Source: CBDTTW01 sp965363675
GTDB lineage: Bacteria; Bacteroidota; Rhodothermia; Rhodothermales; DASSAV01
DNA length: 38,584 nucleotides
Direction: 5' to 3'
NCBI GenBank assembly: GCA_965363675.1
Contig: CBDTTW010000005.1
Coordinates: forward strand, 1-38,584
In this document: piece by piece, positions 18,995-27,228 of the stretch
How the letters are laid out: the number at the start of each line of letters is the position of its first letter
Numbering within the stretch: position 1 is the first letter of the stretch
The notes under the pieces: generated by a model
What the model saw: only the letters and a program-made list of their open reading frames with translations
Told to the model about the DNA's origin: nothing
The model's database searches: none
Translations under genes and position numbers: made by a program

Positions 18995-20833
18995 ATGCGA
19001 CCGTACCACCACCAGTTCATCATTCCGGTAATGGGCACGGGCCACTCCTCGGATACGCCCATCCGCGTGGCGCCCTTCGGCATTTCGTCGGTCATCTCGC
19101 TCGTAGACGACATGCTGCTGGAGCAGCTTCGCAAACACTACGCCGCCCAGTTCGATCTGCCCTACACCAGCATTCCCCGCAAGGCCGAAGACGGCCGCGC
19201 CCGGCGCATCACAGCCTACCTCGACACGGTGCACGAGATCGTGGGGATCAAGCTGGCGCGCATCAAAGCCCTGCCGTTCTTCGAGGACAACGATAAGGCC
19301 AAGTACTTCGAGATGTTGCCCGAGGAAAGCCCGCTCAAGGGCGACTACCGGCGGCTGCTCGCGCTGGAGGGCGCGCCCGAGGCCGAGGGCCTTGCCCGCA
19401 GCCTGACCGCGCAGATGGTTCCGGGCTCCATCGATGTCAACATCATGGTCAAGCTCGACCGCATCAATTACCAGGCGAGCGGCCAGCCCCTCAGCGACGA
19501 GTTCAACGACGCCCTGGCGGCCTTGCGCGGCTTCGCCAACAGCGTCATCGAGGCGGGCATCGTGTTTTCGGCGGGCATCAACCGCAGCCTCTACAACTAC
19601 ATCGCCTCCTTCCGCGATTTCTACCGCAATACCGAGGGCGACCTGAAGAAGCGGATCATCATCAAGGTGAGCGACTTCCGGTCGGCGCTCGTGCAGGGCA
19701 TGTTCCTGGCGCGCAACGGCCTGGAGGTCTCGGAATACCGCGTCGAGTCCGGGCTGAACTGCGGCGGGCACGCCTTCGCCTCGTCGGGCTTTCTCCTGCC
19801 GACGCTCATGGAGGAGTTCCGCGAGAAGCGCGCCAAGCTCGTCGATGAGCTGCGCCCGATGATCCAGCGCTACTACACGCAGAAAGGGTGGGAGTACCCG
19901 GCGGCGGCGGCCGACTTTCGGCCGTTGCTGACGGTGCAGGGCGGCATCGGCGTGAGCGGCGAGGCGCGCCGCCTCCGCGAAACGTTCAGCGCCGACCAGA
20001 CCGGCTGGGGCAGCCCGTTCCTGCTCGTTCCCGAAGCCACCCCCATCGACGCGCCCACGCTCGAACTGGTGCGCGCGGCGAAGCAGGAGGATTTGTACCT
20101 CTCGGACGTGTCGCCGCTCGGCGTGCCGTTCAACAACCTGCGCAACACCGGCTCCGAGCGCGACAAGGAGCAGCGCATCCGCGCCGGCAAGCCCGGCTCG
20201 CCCTGCCCGAAGGGACATGCCGTGACCAGCTTCGAGTTTTCGGAGCAGGCCATGTGCATTTCCTCCCGCGAGTATCAGGCCCTCAAGCTGGCGAAGCTCG
20301 AAGAAGCCGGCGCGCTGACGCCCGAGGAGCGCCGCCGCCAGGCCGAGGCCGTCATGGAGCGCGCCTGCCTGTGCCACCAGCTCGGCAACGGCGTGCTCAT
20401 CGCGCTCGGCATCGTCAAGGAGAAGCACGCGCCCCAAGCGATCTGCCCCGGCCCCAACGTGGCCTGGTTCGACCGCATCTACACCCTGCGCGAGATGGTG
20501 GACCACATCTACGGGCGCATCCCGTCGCTCGTGCCCGAGGAGCGGCCGCACATGTTCGCCAACGAGCTGGAGTTGTACGTCAAGTACTACCGGACGCTCG
20601 TAGACCGCTTCGACGGCGCGCCGAAGCAGGATGCGTTCCTGCGGGAGTTCGGCGAGGCCATCGAGAAGGGGATGGAGGACTGCCTGCGCCTGGCCGCGCT
20701 GCCGCCGTACCCCGGCGAAAACCTGGCCTCCATCCCGCCCATCGTCGCGCGCGAGCGCGTACGGCTGGCCGAGATCCGGGCGCGCCTGGAGCAGAAGATC
20801 GAGGCGCTCCAGCCCGCCGAGGCGATGGCCTGA
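18995..20833 (+). CDS. Conserved protein of unknown function, possible FMN-binding TIM barrel with cysteine clusters
   Basis: This 612-residue soluble protein has no signal peptide. I recognise it as a conserved Bacteroidota family without an established function. The opening PVMGTGHSSDTPIRVAPFGISSVISLVDD resembles the first strand of nitronate monooxygenase-like flavoproteins. LTVQGGIGVSGEARRL (about 312-327), followed by WGSPFLLVPEAT (338-349), matches the phosphate-binding loop layout of FMN TIM barrels. Other conserved-looking blocks are GSIDVNIMVKLDR and ESGLNCGGHAFASSG. Six Cys (256, 404, 421, 458, 460, 484), including CPKGH, CLCHQLGNG and ICPGPN, suggest an iron-sulfur or zinc site. 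The start is set by an AGGAGG 9 nt upstream. Flavin use and reaction are inferences. Confidence 0.8.
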   Translation: MRPYHHQFIIPVMGTGHSSDTPIRVAPFGISSVISLVDDMLLEQLRKHYAAQFDLPYTSIPRKAEDGRARRITAYLDTVHEIVGIKLARIKALPFFEDNDKAKYFEMLPEESPLKGDYRRLLALEGAPEAEGLARSLTAQMVPGSIDVNIMVKLDRINYQASGQPLSDEFNDALAALRGFANSVIEAGIVFSAGINRSLYNYIASFRDFYRNTEGDLKKRIIIKVSDFRSALVQGMFLARNGLEVSEYRVESGLNCGGHAFASSGFLLPTLMEEFREKRAKLVDELRPMIQRYYTQKGWEYPAAAADFRPLLTVQGGIGVSGEARRLRETFSADQTGWGSPFLLVPEATPIDAPTLELVRAAKQEDLYLSDVSPLGVPFNNLRNTGSERDKEQRIRAGKPGSPCPKGHAVTSFEFSEQAMCISSREYQALKLAKLEEAGALTPEERRRQAEAVMERACLCHQLGNGVLIALGIVKEKHAPQAICPGPNVAWFDRIYTLREMVDHIYGRIPSLVPEERPHMFANELELYVKYYRTLVDRFDGAPKQDAFLREFGEAIEKGMEDCLRLAALPPYPGENLASIPPIVARERVRLAEIRARLEQKIEALQPAEAMA

Positions 20834-20872
20834 AAACATGGTTTTCCGGCGGCGCCGGGAACGCTGCGCCCC

Positions 20873-20901
20873 TTTGATTGAACGCGCGCTGCCGTACCTT
20901 G
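20873..20901 (+). promoter_or_regulatory. Bacteroidota-type promoter of fkp
   Basis: TTTG (20873-20876), 18 nt, then TACCTTG (20895-20901) fits the TTTG-N19-21-TAnnTTTG layout closely. It lies 40 nt before the fkp ATG. It is the only promoter of this type in the window where I see both elements. Confidence 0.55.
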
Positions 20902-20941
20902 AGGGTGCGGCAGCGCGCTTTCTTTAGCTTCTCCGAGCAAT

Positions 20942-23900
20942 ATGATCGATCTGGTCTCGCAGGCGTACCTGGACAACTGGACCACCTTCAAGCAATCCCT
21001 CATCGGGTCGCCCTCAACGCCGGTCTGGGATGCCGTGGTGCTGACGGCCGCCAACGAGCGCCAGGCGCATGCCTACCGCCTTCAGCTCGCGCACCGCGTC
21101 GCGGCCGGCGCCTTGCCGGCGCGCACCCGCTGGATCGTCGCGCCCGACGCCGAGGGCGTGCGCATCGGCAGCGGCGGGGCCACGCTGGGCGTGCTCCGGA
21201 CGCTTCTGGAGCACCTGGGCGCCCCCGGCATCGAGCAGGCCCCCGCCGACGTGCTGCGCGGCAAGCGCGTGCTTGTGGTGCACTCCGGCGGCGACAGCAA
21301 ACGCCTGCCGCATTACTCGGCCTTCGGCAAGCTCTTCGCCCACGTCCCGCACGAGCTGCCCGACGGGCGCGCCTCGACGCTCTTCGACGAGTTCGTGGTG
21401 TCGCTGAGCGGCTTGCCCGCGCACATGTACGAAGGGGTCGTGGTGGCCTCCGGAGACGTACTGCTCGTCTTCGACCACATGCAACTGCACTTCAACGGGC
21501 GCGGCGTCGTCGGGGTAGGCATGCTCGTGCCGGCCGAGACGGGCACGCAGCACGGCGTCTACGTGCCGGGCGCGGCGCCGCACGCGGTGCGCGCGTTCCT
21601 GCACAAGCCTTCCATCGAGGCGATGGTGCACCACGGCGCGCTCGACGCCGACGGGCGCGTGGAGGTCGATACCGGCATCGCATGGATGCATCCGGACGTG
21701 GCCGCCGCGCTGATGGAACTCTGCGACCCGGCGGCTCCCGGCGGGGATCTGCTCGCCGAGCTGGTGCAGGCCCGTGTGAGCCTGAACTTCTACGGCGACA
21801 TCGTGGGGGCGCTGCCGCCCGAGGCGCGCCGCGAAGCGTACCTCGCCGACGCGAGCGACGGCGAGGCCACGCCCGCGCTGCAACGCGTGCGCGCCCGCCT
21901 CTGGGACCGGCTGCACGGGGCGCCGCTGACGCTTCAGACGCTCCGCCCGGCGCGCTTCGTGCACTTCGGCAGCACGCTCGAATACCGGCAGGCCCTCATC
22001 GAGGACCGCACGCAGTACGCGGCGGCCGGTTGGAAGGAGTCCGTGGGCTCGTACATCCGCCCCGACGGCGCGGCGCCCGCGCACGTCGTTTCGCTCGCCT
22101 CGGTTCTCGACGGCGCCGACGTGCGCATCGGCGCGGGCAGCGTCGTCGAGGACAGTGTGCTGCTGGGGCGGGCGCACCTCGGCGCGGGCTGCCTGGCGGC
22201 GGGCCTGGAGGTAGGGCCGGAAGACGCCTTTACGCTCGGCCCCAACCTGGCCGTGCATGTGCTGCCCGTGCTGCTGCCCGAGCGCGGCGAGCCGGGCTTC
22301 GTGACGCGCTTGTACGGCGTGCTGGACAACCCCAAGCACGCGGCCTCCGCCCCCGGCGCGACGCTGCTGAACCAGCCTTTCGGCCTCTGGCTGACGGCGG
22401 CGGGCATCCCTCCCGAGACGCTCTGGCCCGGCCTGGAGCCTGCCGACCGCACGCTCTGGAACGCGCGCCTCTACGCCGTCGCCCCGACGGCTGCCGAGAG
22501 CCTGGCGCTCTCGGAGTGGCTTCAGGAGCCTGCCGCCGCCGACCCCGAGCTGCGGGAGCGCTGGCGGGCCGCGCCGCGCCTTTCCCTGGAAGAAAGCTAC
22601 AAGGCCGCCGATCTGGAGCGCCTGCTGGAGGCCGCTACGCAGCGCGAGGACGACATCTTCGCCCGCTGCTTCCTCCAGGCCGTCCGCGAGGGCAAGCCCT
22701 CCGGGGAGGCGGGGGCGGCGCTCAAGCTGGCGGCCGTCTCGTGCCTGCGGCGGGCCGCCCATGCGGAAACGTGCGTGCTGGCCGAGGCTGATCCGTTCGT
22801 GCAGATCCGGGCGTGGAAGGCGCTCGCCGACGCCATCCGGCGCTGCGCCCCGACGGGCAACGACGCCGCGCTGCGCGCCGAAATCGCCGAGGAGCGCGCG
22901 TTTTCGACGCTCTCGGCCCTGATCGCCGGCGGCGCGCCTCTGCTTCCGGCAGCCGCTGCGCCCGGCGCCGCGCTCCGGCGCGTGGTGGTGCGCGCTCCGG
23001 CCCGCCTCGACTTCGGCGGCGGCTGGTCCGATACGCCGCCGTTCAGCCTCGAACACGGCGGCACGGTGCTCAACGCCGCCATCGACCTCCGAGGCGCCTA
23101 CCCCGTCAAGATTCTCGTCGAGCCTTCGACGGCGCCCGGCTTCACCCTCGAAAGCCGCGACCTGGGCGTTTCGCGCACCTTCGGCCCGGACGAGGAGCTC
23201 GTCTACAACGACCCCTCCGACCCGCTCGCGCTCCACAAGGCGGCCCTCGTGCTGTGCGGCTGCCAGCAGCACGAGCAGGGCCTTCGCATCGTGACGAGCA
23301 TCGACATCCCGAAGGGCAGCGGCCTCGGGGCCAGCAGCATCATGGCGGGCGCCCTGCTGGCGGCGCTCAACCGTTGCCTCGGCCGCGACGAGCGCCTCGA
23401 AACGCTCATCGAGCAGGTGCTGCGCCTTGAACAGATGCTCACTACGGGCGGGGGCTGGCAGGACCAGGTAGGCGGACTGGTCGGGGGATGCAAGCTCATC
23501 CGGACGGAGCCCGGCCTGCCGCAGGCGCCGCGCTGGGAGCGCGTGCCCGTCTCGCGCAGCCTCGCCGACCACATCGCGCTCGTGTACACGGGGCAGCGCC
23601 GCCTGGCCAAACGCATCCTGCGCGCCATCATGGGCCAGTACATCGCGCGCGACCCCCAGGTCGTCGCGGTGCTCTCCGAGATCCAGGACCTGGCGCGGGC
23701 CATGGCCGAGGCGCTGCGCGCCGGCGACGCGCCCGAGTTCGGGCGGCTGGTGGCGCGCCACTGGGAGGCCAACAAAACGCTCGACCCCGGCAGCACCAAC
23801 CCGTTCGTGGACGAGCTTTTCGGGGCGCTGGCGCCCTACCTGCACGGCGCCAAGCTCGCCGGCGCCGGCGGCGGCGGCTTCGCCATCCTCGTGCTCAAGG

Positions 23901-24010
23901 ACCCCTCGGACACGCAGCAAATCAACCATCTGCTCAGCACCGCCTACCCCGAGCAGGAAGTCGGCATCTGGCCGTTCGACATCGCCGAGGGCGGGCTGAT
24001 CGTGGAGTAA
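20942..24010 (+). CDS. fkp: Bifunctional L-fucokinase / L-fucose-1-phosphate guanylyltransferase
   Basis: This 1022-residue cytoplasmic fusion enzyme salvages L-fucose to GDP-L-fucose, as the Bacteroides Fkp protein does (about 950 residues). The N-terminal pyrophosphorylase part shows GSGGATLGVL (77-85) and HSGGDSKRLPHYSAFGKLF (114-132), the nucleotide-binding and uridylyl/guanylyl-transfer loops. A beta-helix-like middle follows (ADVRIGAGSVVEDSVLLG). The C-terminal GHMP kinase has RAPARLDFGGGWSDTPP near 683-700, the ATP loop PKGSGLGASSIMAG near 789-802 and GAKLAGAGGGGFAILV near 970. In the kinase step ATP phosphorylates fucose at C1; GTP is then used to make GDP-fucose. The extra length is spread through the middle. 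It meets the convergent argH with an 8-nt gap and no terminator. Confidence 0.92.
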   Translation: MIDLVSQAYLDNWTTFKQSLIGSPSTPVWDAVVLTAANERQAHAYRLQLAHRVAAGALPARTRWIVAPDAEGVRIGSGGATLGVLRTLLEHLGAPGIEQAPADVLRGKRVLVVHSGGDSKRLPHYSAFGKLFAHVPHELPDGRASTLFDEFVVSLSGLPAHMYEGVVVASGDVLLVFDHMQLHFNGRGVVGVGMLVPAETGTQHGVYVPGAAPHAVRAFLHKPSIEAMVHHGALDADGRVEVDTGIAWMHPDVAAALMELCDPAAPGGDLLAELVQARVSLNFYGDIVGALPPEARREAYLADASDGEATPALQRVRARLWDRLHGAPLTLQTLRPARFVHFGSTLEYRQALIEDRTQYAAAGWKESVGSYIRPDGAAPAHVVSLASVLDGADVRIGAGSVVEDSVLLGRAHLGAGCLAAGLEVGPEDAFTLGPNLAVHVLPVLLPERGEPGFVTRLYGVLDNPKHAASAPGATLLNQPFGLWLTAAGIPPETLWPGLEPADRTLWNARLYAVAPTAAESLALSEWLQEPAAADPELRERWRAAPRLSLEESYKAADLERLLEAATQREDDIFARCFLQAVREGKPSGEAGAALKLAAVSCLRRAAHAETCVLAEADPFVQIRAWKALADAIRRCAPTGNDAALRAEIAEERAFSTLSALIAGGAPLLPAAAAPGAALRRVVVRAPARLDFGGGWSDTPPFSLEHGGTVLNAAIDLRGAYPVKILVEPSTAPGFTLESRDLGVSRTFGPDEELVYNDPSDPLALHKAALVLCGCQQHEQGLRIVTSIDIPKGSGLGASSIMAGALLAALNRCLGRDERLETLIEQVLRLEQMLTTGGGWQDQVGGLVGGCKLIRTEPGLPQAPRWERVPVSRSLADHIALVYTGQRRLAKRILRAIMGQYIARDPQVVAVLSEIQDLARAMAEALRAGDAPEFGRLVARHWEANKTLDPGSTNPFVDELFGALAPYLHGAKLAGAGGGGFAILVLKDPSDTQQINHLLSTAYPEQEVGIWPFDIAEGGLIVE

Positions 24011-24018
24011 GGGCGGCT

Positions 24019-25320
24019 CTACGCCTCCAGCCAGGCCGACTCGCGGGCCAGGCGTTCGCGCACGAGGTCGGGGCGCTCGCGGCCGGGGTAGCCGTCCACC
24101 CGGTACGCCGCCAGGGCTTCTTCGGGCGTGGGCGCCGAGAGCGACGCCAGAGCCTCGGCGGCGCGGCGGTAGGCGTCGCGGAAGGGCGCGCCCTGCTGCA
24201 CCTGCTCCAGCGCCAGGGCCGTCGCGTACAGCTCGGGGGTGCAGGCCGCCTCCAGGCGCGCCCGGTCGAAGGCGAGGCCCGGCAGCAGGCTTTCCATCGC
24301 CGAAAGCATGTCCGCCCCGACGAGCATCGCCCGCATGGCTGCTTCCTTCGTCAGTTGCAAATCGCGGTGGTAGCCCGAGGGCAAATTTGCCGGCAGCGTC
24401 ATCAGCACGTTCATCTCGGCCAGCAGTCGGTGGTGGTGCGCCCGCACCAGCTCCAGCACGTCGGGGTTTTGCTTCTGCGGCATGATGCTGCTGCCGGTGC
24501 AAAACGCCGCCGGCAGCCGGACAAACCCGAACTCCGACGTGTTGAACAGCACCAGATCGGCGGCCAGGCGGTTGAGCGTCGCGCCGACTTGCGCCACGGC
24601 ATGCACGGCGTGCAGCTCCAGCTTGCCGCGCGAGAGCTGCGCCGCCGCCACGTGCTGCTGAAGCCCTCCGAAGCCGAGGCGCTCGGCCACGGCGGCGCGC
24701 GGCAGCGGCAGGTACGGCGCGCCGTAGCCCGCCGCCGTCCCGAGGGGCGACGTGTTGACCTGGGCGTGCGCGTCGCGCAGGGCCGCCAGGTCGGAGAGCA
24801 TCAGTTCGGCATAGCCCAGCGCCCACGAGCCTACGGTCGTCGGCATGGCGCGTTGCAGGTGCGTATAGCCCGGCATGAGCGCGCCCGCCAGGTCGGCCCC
24901 GATGCCGGCGAGCGCGCGCACGACGGCGGCCAGCCGGGCCCCGCACACGCGCAGCATCTCGCGCAGGAACATGCGCACCGCCGTGAGCACCTGGTCGTTG
25001 CGCGAGCGCCCCGTGTGGATCTTCTTGCCCACGTCGCCGAAGCGCTCGGTCAGGCGCATCTCGATGACCGTGTGGCAGTCCTCGTCTTCGGGCCGGACGC
25101 GCAGGCGGCCTTCTTCGGCCTCGGCCCGCAGCGCGTCCAGGCCGGTCTCGATCTGCCGCAGCTCCTCGGCCTCCAGGATGCCGATCTGCGCCAGCCCCCA
25201 CGCGTGCGCGCGCGTCGCCTCGATGTCGTAGGGAAGCAGGAGGGTATCCCAGCGGTAATCTTCGCCTACGGTGAAGCGCGTCACCCAGTCTTCCGCCTTA
25301 GCGCCTTTTTGCCAGAGCAT
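24019..25320 (-). CDS. argH: Argininosuccinate lyase
   Basis: The 433-residue last enzyme of arginine synthesis splits argininosuccinate into arginine and fumarate. The fumarase/aspartase-superfamily signature GSSIMPQKQNPD is present, with KKIHTGRSRNDQV and MPGYTHLQRAMPTTVGSW upstream of it, all typical of ArgH. Length is slightly below the E. coli enzyme (457) but complete. It is the last gene of the arginine operon, 26 nt after argE, and its stop faces that of fkp. Confidence 0.96.
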   Translation of the reverse strand: MLWQKGAKAEDWVTRFTVGEDYRWDTLLLPYDIEATRAHAWGLAQIGILEAEELRQIETGLDALRAEAEEGRLRVRPEDEDCHTVIEMRLTERFGDVGKKIHTGRSRNDQVLTAVRMFLREMLRVCGARLAAVVRALAGIGADLAGALMPGYTHLQRAMPTTVGSWALGYAELMLSDLAALRDAHAQVNTSPLGTAAGYGAPYLPLPRAAVAERLGFGGLQQHVAAAQLSRGKLELHAVHAVAQVGATLNRLAADLVLFNTSEFGFVRLPAAFCTGSSIMPQKQNPDVLELVRAHHHRLLAEMNVLMTLPANLPSGYHRDLQLTKEAAMRAMLVGADMLSAMESLLPGLAFDRARLEAACTPELYATALALEQVQQGAPFRDAYRRAAEALASLSAPTPEEALAAYRVDGYPGRERPDLVRERLARESAWLEA

Positions 25321-25346
25321 AGCCTGTTCAGAGAAAGTCGTCGGGT

Positions 25347-26417
25347 TCAGGAAAAATCGCCGGAGAAGTACGCGCGGATGATGCCCTGGTAGGCCGCCAC
25401 GGCCTGCTCGACCTGCCGGCAGTCGATGCGCTCGTCCGGGGTGTGCGAGCGCTCGCTGAGGCCGGGGCCGATCTTGACGGTGGGCGTGTCGGCGAGGAAC
25501 ACCCAGTCCGAAGCCGTCGGCGAGCCGAAGGGCTGCGCGTGGGGCAGCGCCCGCAGGCACGCCTGCACGATAGGCGTCTCCACGGGCGTTGCGACGGGGA
25601 TGAGGCGCTTGCTGTGCACCTCCACTTCCGATTCGAGCAAGTCGGCGACGAGGCCGATGAGTTCGTCGTGCGTGTAGGCAGGCGTCGAGCGGATGTCGAG
25701 CGTGAAGGTGCAGGCGTCCGGGACGACGTTGCGCGCCGCGCCGCCGGCGATGGTGGTGGGCGTGATCGTCGGGCGCCCCAGGAACGCATCGGCGCGTTCG
25801 GGGGCGAACCCGGCGAGGCGCCCGAGGTCGCGGGCGGCCTTGAGGATGGCGTTTTCGCCCAGGTGGGCGCGGGCGGCGTGCGCGGTGCGGCCGCGCGCGT
25901 GCACGTTGAGGATGAGCAGCCCCTTCTGCGCCACGCACGGCTGAAGGTCGGTGGGCTCGCCGACGAGCGCCGCCGAGAGCGGCGGCAGATGGGGCCGCAG
26001 GCTTTCGAGGCCGTTGTAGCCGCCGCCCGTCTCCTCGCACGCCGTCAGGGCGACCCACACCTCGCCGCCGGGCGGCGGGGCCCAGCCCCGGCGATGCAGC
26101 CCGACGACGGCGGCCGTCATGGCCGCGACGCTGGCCTTCGCATCGACGGCGCCGCGCCCGTACAGGTCGTCGCCGACGCGGACGGCCTGGAACGGCGGGT
26201 AGGGGTGATTGCTGGAGGGGGGCACCACGTCCAGGTGCGAGTTGAGCAGCAGCCGGTCGCCGCCCTCGCCGAGCTTGAAATACACGTTGTCGTCCAGGCG
26301 GCGCGGCTCCAGGCCCGCCGCGCGGACATAGGCTTCGACGAAGTCGGCGGCGTCTTTCTCCTCGCGGCTCAGCGACGGGATTTCGACGAGGCGGCTCAGC
26401 AGGGCGATGACATCCAT
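25347..26417 (-). CDS. argE: M20 deacylase: N-acyl-citrulline (or N-acylornithine) deacylase
   Basis: The 356-residue M20 metallopeptidase has the di-zinc motifs NSHLDVVPP, LYGRGAVDAKAS and the catalytic/ligand EETGGG, plus the dimerisation domain (RGRTAHAARAHLGENAI). In an operon with an acyl-ornithine transcarbamylase, its probable substrate is N-acetyl- or N-succinyl-citrulline, releasing citrulline for argG. The family also includes DapE and ArgE, so substrate is inferred from context. It starts 4 nt after argB, which suggests coupled translation. Confidence 0.87.
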   Translation of the reverse strand: MDVIALLSRLVEIPSLSREEKDAADFVEAYVRAAGLEPRRLDDNVYFKLGEGGDRLLLNSHLDVVPPSSNHPYPPFQAVRVGDDLYGRGAVDAKASVAAMTAAVVGLHRRGWAPPPGGEVWVALTACEETGGGYNGLESLRPHLPPLSAALVGEPTDLQPCVAQKGLLILNVHARGRTAHAARAHLGENAILKAARDLGRLAGFAPERADAFLGRPTITPTTIAGGAARNVVPDACTFTLDIRSTPAYTHDELIGLVADLLESEVEVHSKRLIPVATPVETPIVQACLRALPHAQPFGSPTASDWVFLADTPTVKIGPGLSERSHTPDERIDCRQVEQAVAAYQGIIRAYFSGDFS

Positions 26418-26421
26418 AAGG

Positions 26422-27228
26422 CTAGCGCAGCACCCGGGTGCCGTGGTCGAGCGTTCCGAGGTCGGCCGGGGCGAGGATGCGCACGTCCGGGATGCCGGCG
26501 GCCAGGGCGCGCGTCGCCACGGCTACCTTGACGCGCATGCCCCCGGCGATCCAGCCCTCGGCCAGGCCGCGTTCCTGCTCGGCGGGGGTCAGCCGCCCGA
26601 CGATGCTGGCGGCGTCGGCCACGTCGCGGCGCACGCCCCCCGCCTCGGCCAGCAGCAGCAGGCTCCCGGCGCCGAGGGCCGCCGCGATTTCGAGCGCCAC
26701 GGTGTCGGCGTTAACGTTGTAGACGTTTCCGGCGCCGTCGGTGGCGAGCGGGGCGATGATCGGCGCGAAGCCGGCCGCCAGCAGCGCCTGCGGCAGCGCC
26801 GGGTCCACACGCTGCACGTCGCCGACCCAGCCGAAATCGACCTGCTCGCCGTCGATGTCCCAGGGCGGGCGGCGCCTGGCGAGGACGGTGGGGCCGTCGG
26901 CCCCCGAGAGGCCCACGGCCCGCACGCCGTGCGCGGCGGCCTGCGCCACGAGGCCCGTGTTGAGCGCCCCGCGTATGGTCCACTGGATGATGCTCAGGTC
27001 GAGGTCCGTCGTCACGCGGCGCCCGTGGACGATGCGCGGCTCGTGCCCGAGGCGACGCGCCATTTCGGTGGCCTGCGGGCCGCCGCCGTGCACCAGCACG
27101 ACCGGGCCGCGCCGCTGCATCGCCGGCAGGGCTTGCCAGAGCGGCAGCAGAATCTCGGCGGACTCCAGCAGGGCGCCGCCGAGCTTGATGACGGTGGGCG
27201 CGGCGGAGGAGGGGGCGGAAATGCTCAC
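26422..27228 (-). CDS. argB: N-acylglutamate kinase (acetyl- or succinylglutamate)
   Basis: The 268-residue amino-acid kinase phosphorylates the gamma carboxylate of N-acylglutamate. It has VIKLGGALLES (K15), VLVHGGGPQATEMARRLG for acyl-glutamate and ATP binding, NVYNVNADTVALEIAAALGA and LAEAGGV. The start is GTG at 27228, overlapping the argF' stop as GTGA; an in-frame TTG three codons earlier is less likely. If the pathway is succinylated, as in Bacteroides, its substrate is N-succinylglutamate; the sequence alone does not tell. Confidence 0.93.
   Translation of the reverse strand: MSISAPSSAAPTVIKLGGALLESAEILLPLWQALPAMQRRGPVVLVHGGGPQATEMARRLGHEPRIVHGRRVTTDLDLSIIQWTIRGALNTGLVAQAAAHGVRAVGLSGADGPTVLARRRPPWDIDGEQVDFGWVGDVQRVDPALPQALLAAGFAPIIAPLATDGAGNVYNVNADTVALEIAAALGAGSLLLLAEAGGVRRDVADAASIVGRLTPAEQERGLAEGWIAGGMRVKVAVATRALAAGIPDVRILAPADLGTLDHGTRVLR

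Noticed and set aside
20833..20847. GAAAAC-ATG-GTTTTC hairpin after the FMN-barrel-like gene as a terminator
   Set aside because: It has only 6 bp, mostly A-T, with a 3-nt loop and no U-run.
21014..25201. 1395-codon open frame on the minus strand across fkp and into argH
   Set aside because: It is antisense to fkp, which has clear family motifs throughout; long antisense frames are expected in GC-rich genes. Composition is Arg/Ala/Gly-rich and no domain is recognisable.
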